Positions 20,851 to 23,507 of a DNA stretch of 23,507 nucleotides are shown here, piece by piece. The position numbers and the translations under genes are program-made. Source of the DNA: a virus; IMG/VR virus record IMGVR_UViG_3300033182_000556, positions 1-23,507 of that record; one strand, given 5' to 3'. Under the pieces are notes generated by a model. The model was not told the DNA's origin. It did not search any database and worked only from the letters and a program-made list of their open reading frames with translations. How positions within the stretch are numbered: the first letter of the stretch is position 1; each line of letters starts with the position of its first letter.

Positions 20851-22381
20851 TATCACTAATGTTCCAGAAAATGATGCCGATATATGGAAGATGATTGGAG
20901 AGGGCAGAGTTAAGGGTTGCTTTCAGATTGAAAGTCATCTTGGTAAAACATGGTGTCACAAATTAAAGCCAGAAAACATGACTGAGCTTGCAGCCCTTAT
21001 TAGTATTATTCGTCCTGGTACTCTTAAAGCTATTGTAGATGGAAAATCTATGACTCAACACTTCGTTGATAGAAAGCATGGTAAGGAAGATATTCCAAGT
21101 CTTCATCCTAGTATTGACGGCTTGCTTCAGGAAACATATGGAGTCATTGTCTACCAGGAACAGGCAATGGAAATCTCCGTTAGAATGGCTGGATTTGATC
21201 TTAAAGAAGCGGACAATCTTCGTAAGGCTATTGGTAAGAAGAAGGCCGATCTTATGAAAGAAGTCCGTGGTAAATTCCTAGATGGATGCAAAAAGAATTA
21301 CATAGATGAGGAAGTTGCAGAAGAAATCTTTGATATGATCGAAAAGTCTGCACGATATTCATTCAACAAGTCTCACGCCGTTGCATATGCTAAGATGGCA
21401 TACTGGTCGGCATGGACAAAGTATCATTATCCAGAGAAGTTTTTCAAGCATTGGCTGAGGAACGCAGATGAGAAGATAGACCCGGATATTGAAAAAAGAC
21501 AACTCATAATGGCCGCTAAGGCCGAAGATATCGAAGTGCGTGGACCAAACATTAACGTGCTAAAAGAAAACTTTTCATGGCAAGACAATGCTATATACTT
21601 TGGCATTTGTAATGTCAAGAATGTTGGCAAAGCACACCTAACTCAACTAATAGATGGGTTCAAAAGTCTTAAAGGGGAAAGAACGTGGCCTAATATTCTT
21701 GTTAATATTCTACCATCTGTAAATAAAAGGGCTGTAGAAAATCTTATCAAGACCGGTGCATTTACTGGATTAGGGAAAACTAGATCTGCAATGCTTCATG
21801 AATATCATTGCTATTTAGATCTTACAAAAAAAGAAATGCAGTCTATAAAAGAAAACATCAACATCACAGATTCGATAGCCGATATTGTACAAAGGTTTTT
21901 GTCCTATGGTCTAAAGAAAAGTGGGGGATTTATTTCAACAAAAGGAAGGCTAGACAAAGTAAATAACATACTTACTAGGATTAATAATCCTGGTAGGGAT
22001 TTGTCAGATAACGGCATGGTGTACGCTAAAACAGAGGAAAAGCTTTTAGGCTATTCAATTAATCATTCCGAGCTAAATGCATGTTCAGAAGCGTCTAATG
22101 CAAATACTACATGCAAGCAGGTAAATGATGGAAAGACAGATGCATCTGTTCTGGCAGTAGTGATTAAAAGACTTAGAGAATATAAAACTAAGAACGGCGA
22201 TATGATGGCTTTCCTATCAGTTGAAGATGAATCTGGAGAACTTGAAAATATTGTAGTTTTTCCAGACATCTACGAGCAAAACAAAGATATAATATATGAG
22301 CAGGCTACTGTCCTTATTTCTGGAGAGATACAGGATAAGCAACGAAACTCGTTCATTGTTGATAAGATTTTTTTGATATAG
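20834..22381 (+). CDS. dnaE: DNA polymerase III alpha, C-terminal half (fingers to OB fold)
   Basis: A 515-residue protein that starts where bacterial DnaE enters its fingers domain: V-K-G-C-F-Q-I-E-S at 26-34 matches the F-Q-L-E-S region, then I-R-P-G-T-L (59-64), V-Y-Q-E-Q-A-M (106-112), A-I-G-K-K-K (132-137) and N-K-S-H-A-V-A-Y (178-185). A helix-hairpin-helix-like segment lies at about 290-320, E-K-L-L-G-Y-S near 402-408 and an OB fold at about 437-515. It lacks the catalytic Asp residues, which are all in the upstream half, so it must pair with that protein. The ATG at 20834 overlaps the exonuclease gene by 17 bases, with no clear Shine-Dalgarno, suggesting coupled translation. Together the halves total 1130 residues, near full-length DnaE. 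Confidence 0.93.
   Translation: MHSKIDITNVPENDADIWKMIGEGRVKGCFQIESHLGKTWCHKLKPENMTELAALISIIRPGTLKAIVDGKSMTQHFVDRKHGKEDIPSLHPSIDGLLQETYGVIVYQEQAMEISVRMAGFDLKEADNLRKAIGKKKADLMKEVRGKFLDGCKKNYIDEEVAEEIFDMIEKSARYSFNKSHAVAYAKMAYWSAWTKYHYPEKFFKHWLRNADEKIDPDIEKRQLIMAAKAEDIEVRGPNINVLKENFSWQDNAIYFGICNVKNVGKAHLTQLIDGFKSLKGERTWPNILVNILPSVNKRAVENLIKTGAFTGLGKTRSAMLHEYHCYLDLTKKEMQSIKENINITDSIADIVQRFLSYGLKKSGGFISTKGRLDKVNNILTRINNPGRDLSDNGMVYAKTEEKLLGYSINHSELNACSEASNANTTCKQVNDGKTDASVLAVVIKRLREYKTKNGDMMAFLSVEDESGELENIVVFPDIYEQNKDIIYEQATVLISGEIQDKQRNSFIVDKIFLI
21973..21993 (+). repeat. Short hairpin inside the C-terminal dnaE half
   Basis: ACTAGGATT and AATCCTGGT pair over nine positions with one wobble and a three-base loop. 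It lies in coding sequence (R-I-N-N-P-G) with no T-run, so its significance is unclear. Confidence 0.3.
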
Positions 22382-22389
22382 GATTGAAT

Positions 22390-22686
22390 ATGAATCATTG
22401 CTCGTTTTTAGGAAAATTGGTATCTAAAGAATTTAGCGATTTAACAGGTATTGAAAAGATTGATTTAATATTACATGTCGAAAATAAACGAAAGGTAAAA
22501 AAAGACATCAAAAAGATGGATTATGAGCGTCTGAACTTTGAAGCATGGGGCACAGCCGCTATAAGTATAGAAAATAACTTGACAGTTGACGATCACATGC
22601 TTATAATTGATTCTACGGCAAGGGCAGACAATGGAGATGTTCGCTTTAGGATTAACGAGTTTAAGATAATCAAAAAAGGAAATTGA
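22390..22686 (+). CDS. SSB-like OB-fold protein
   Basis: A 98-residue protein. The pattern F-L-G-K-L-V near the N-terminus, I-D-L-I-L-H-V-E-N, F-E-A-W-G-T-A-A near the middle and F-R-I-N-E-F-K-I at the end fits a small single-stranded DNA-binding OB fold; aromatic and basic residues alternate as in SSB. It lacks the long acidic tail of bacterial SSB, so partner binding must differ. The ATG at 22390 is favoured by AGGA six bases upstream; a TTG at 22384 is an alternative. It follows the polymerase gene closely, supporting a fork role. A perfect promoter for the next gene lies within it. Confidence 0.7.
   Translation: MNHCSFLGKLVSKEFSDLTGIEKIDLILHVENKRKVKKDIKKMDYERLNFEAWGTAAISIENNLTVDDHMLIIDSTARADNGDVRFRINEFKIIKKGN
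22579..22607 (+). promoter_or_regulatory. Perfect-consensus sigma-70 promoter upstream of the sigma gene
   Basis: TTGACA at 22579-22584, exactly 17 bases, then TATAAT at 22602-22607. It lies within the SSB-like coding region, about 80 bases before the sigma-factor ATG at 22688. Confidence 0.8.
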
Positions 22687-22687
22687 T

Positions 22688-23164
22688 ATGAGCGTAAACG
22701 TTGAGCAGATGATTGAGGATAATAAGAAGCTTGTATATAGCATTGCAAATTCTATCTATATTAACAATAAGCTATTCTCTAAAGAAGATCTAATCCAGGT
22801 TGGATTTCTTGCACTATGCAGGAGCGGTCACAAGTATGATGAAACACGAGGAAAGGTTTCAACATTCATAACGCATTGTGTACGAAATGATATGATTAAG
22901 TTCATTAAGTCTAATAAGCTGCAAGGCGATCTTTTGTATACAGACAACTATAATATGAGTTATAATAGTAATTCAACAATGTCATGTATTGACTATAATG
23001 ATATTTGCTGTGCTAAAACAGATCTAGAGAAAACAATTGTTGATATGAAAATCAGTGGCGAAACAAATAAGAATATTGCCGCCGCATTGAATATCTCACC
23101 AAATAAAGTGTCTAAAATAATCAAGACAATGAAATCACGAATGGATAAGAGGAATAATGTCTAG
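22688..23164 (+). CDS. Phage sigma-70 family sigma factor
   Basis: A 158-residue protein. Residues about 10-76 match sigma region 2: L-V-Y-S-I-A-N-S, then S-K-E-D-L-I-Q-V-G-F-L-A-L, Y-D-E-T-R-G-K-V-S-T-F and a basic C-V-R-N-D-M-I-K-F-I. Residues about 112-155 look like region 4 with a helix-turn-helix (N-K-N-I-A-A-A-L-N-I-S-P-N-K-V-S-K-I). Regions 1 and 3 are missing, as in small phage sigma factors. It would direct RNA polymerase to phage middle or late promoters; these are not identified here. A perfect host-type promoter lies just upstream, suggesting early expression. The end overlaps the next gene by eight bases. Confidence 0.85.
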   Translation: MSVNVEQMIEDNKKLVYSIANSIYINNKLFSKEDLIQVGFLALCRSGHKYDETRGKVSTFITHCVRNDMIKFIKSNKLQGDLLYTDNYNMSYNSNSTMSCIDYNDICCAKTDLEKTIVDMKISGETNKNIAAALNISPNKVSKIIKTMKSRMDKRNNV

Positions 23165-23507
23165 AAAAAAGAAAATATTGTTTATTTCAGAGGCTGCATA
23201 TCTCAATACTGGATATGCAAAGTATAGTAAGGAGGTCATATCAAGAATCCATAAGACTGGAAAGTATGATATAGCCGAATTCTCCATTTATGGAAATGCA
23301 GAAGATCCAAGAAGGAAAAGTATTCCTTGGAAAAATTATTCAAATCTTCCAGATCCAAAAAATGAAAAAGAGGCATCATTATACGCCTCTAGTGCAGCTA
23401 ATCAATTTGGTGCCTGGAGATTTGAAAGGGTATGCTTAGACTTTGAGCCAGATATAGTATTCACTATTCGTGACTTTTGGATGGATTCTTTTATATACCA
23501 CTCACCA
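23157..23507 (+). CDS. Glycosyltransferase-like protein, N-terminal part (3' truncated)
   Basis: A frame of 117 codons from the ATG at 23157, preceded by AGAGGA, runs off the right edge without a stop. It begins K-I-L-F-I-S-E-A-A-Y-L-N-T-G-Y-A, the nucleotide-sugar-type N-terminus of GT-B-fold glycosyltransferases found in phages, followed by V-I-S-R-I-H, Y-G-N-A-E-D-P-R, and F-E-P-D-I-V-F-T-I-R-D-F-W-M-D, typical of the first Rossmann-like half. The catalytic C-terminal half is outside the window. The target (DNA base, virion or host surface) cannot be told. It overlaps the sigma gene by eight bases. Confidence 0.68.
   Translation, partial: MSRKKKILFISEAAYLNTGYAKYSKEVISRIHKTGKYDIAEFSIYGNAEDPRRKSIPWKNYSNLPDPKNEKEASLYASSAANQFGAWRFERVCLDFEPDIVFTIRDFWMDSFIYHSP

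Noticed and set aside
18330-22381. Split-intein joining of the two dnaE halves, as in cyanobacteria
   Set aside because: Neither the end of the first half (V-N-D-E-L) nor the start of the second (M-H-S-K-I-D) holds intein blocks, and the break is at a different place in the protein.
1-23507. tRNA genes, CRISPR arrays, insertion sequences, attachment sites
   Set aside because: No cloverleaf-like segment, regular repeat series, transposase or flanking direct repeat was seen on reading the sequence; non-coding space is too small for most.

Overview
The window looks like part of the genome of a large, AT-rich, lytic, tailed double-stranded DNA phage, probably a myovirus-like phage or a metagenomic relative. 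Reasons: nearly every gene lies on the + strand, genes are packed with ATGA or TAATG overlaps, Shine-Dalgarno sites are strong, and the content is a phage replication and nucleotide-metabolism block (class I ribonucleotide reductase, MazG, PhoH, RecA/UvsX-like recombinase, DnaB-type helicase, CHC2/Toprim primase, dNMP kinase, bacterial-type DNA polymerase III alpha, SSB-like protein, sigma factor). Perfect TTGACA-17-TATAAT promoters and strong Shine-Dalgarno sites argue that the host uses a standard sigma-70 and that it is not a Bacteroidetes-type host. No tRNA, rRNA, CRISPR or IS element was seen. No stretch over 300 bases lacks a gene; the longest non-coding gap is about 150 bases (2480-2630).

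Layout. (1) 1-2479: C-terminal end of a papain-like cysteine protease, then five small genes of which three have N-terminal signal/anchor sequences and two have other membrane segments, including a Cys-rich exported protein and an exported thioredoxin-like protein. (2) 2480-2630: a regulatory gap with a near-consensus sigma-70 promoter and a hairpin plus T-run just before nrdA. (3) 2631-7783: nrdA, a zinc-ribbon/membrane protein, nrdB, a MazG-like pyrophosphohydrolase and a mosaic phage protein. (4) 7783-9879: PhoH-like ATPase, FmdB-like zinc ribbon and small unknown proteins. (5) 9883-12314: RecA/UvsX-like recombinase, a PD-(D/E)XK nuclease and two unknown proteins. (6) 12314-16606: replicative helicase interrupted in its P-loop by a 342-residue intein, primase, dNMP kinase. 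(7) 16614-22381: a RecB/Cas4-like nuclease with four possible Fe-S cysteines, a free-standing HNH endonuclease, then the alpha subunit of DNA polymerase III split into two genes with a DnaQ-like proofreading exonuclease between them. (8) 22390-23507: SSB-like protein, sigma factor and the start of a glycosyltransferase.

Together the genes make a nearly self-sufficient replication machine: NrdAB, dNMP kinase and MazG supply and clean the dNTP pool; helicase and primase open and prime the fork; a three-part polymerase (PHP-palm-thumb, exonuclease, fingers-OB) synthesises DNA; the recombinase and nucleases support recombination; a sigma factor redirects transcription. Host-type promoters, several buried in the 3' part of the preceding coding region, appear before nrdA, nrdB, recA/uvsX, dnaB and the sigma gene, which suggests early expression by host RNA polymerase. 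The most striking items are the split dnaE with its embedded exonuclease, a class 3 (W-C-T) intein in the helicase P-loop, and the set of embedded promoters.
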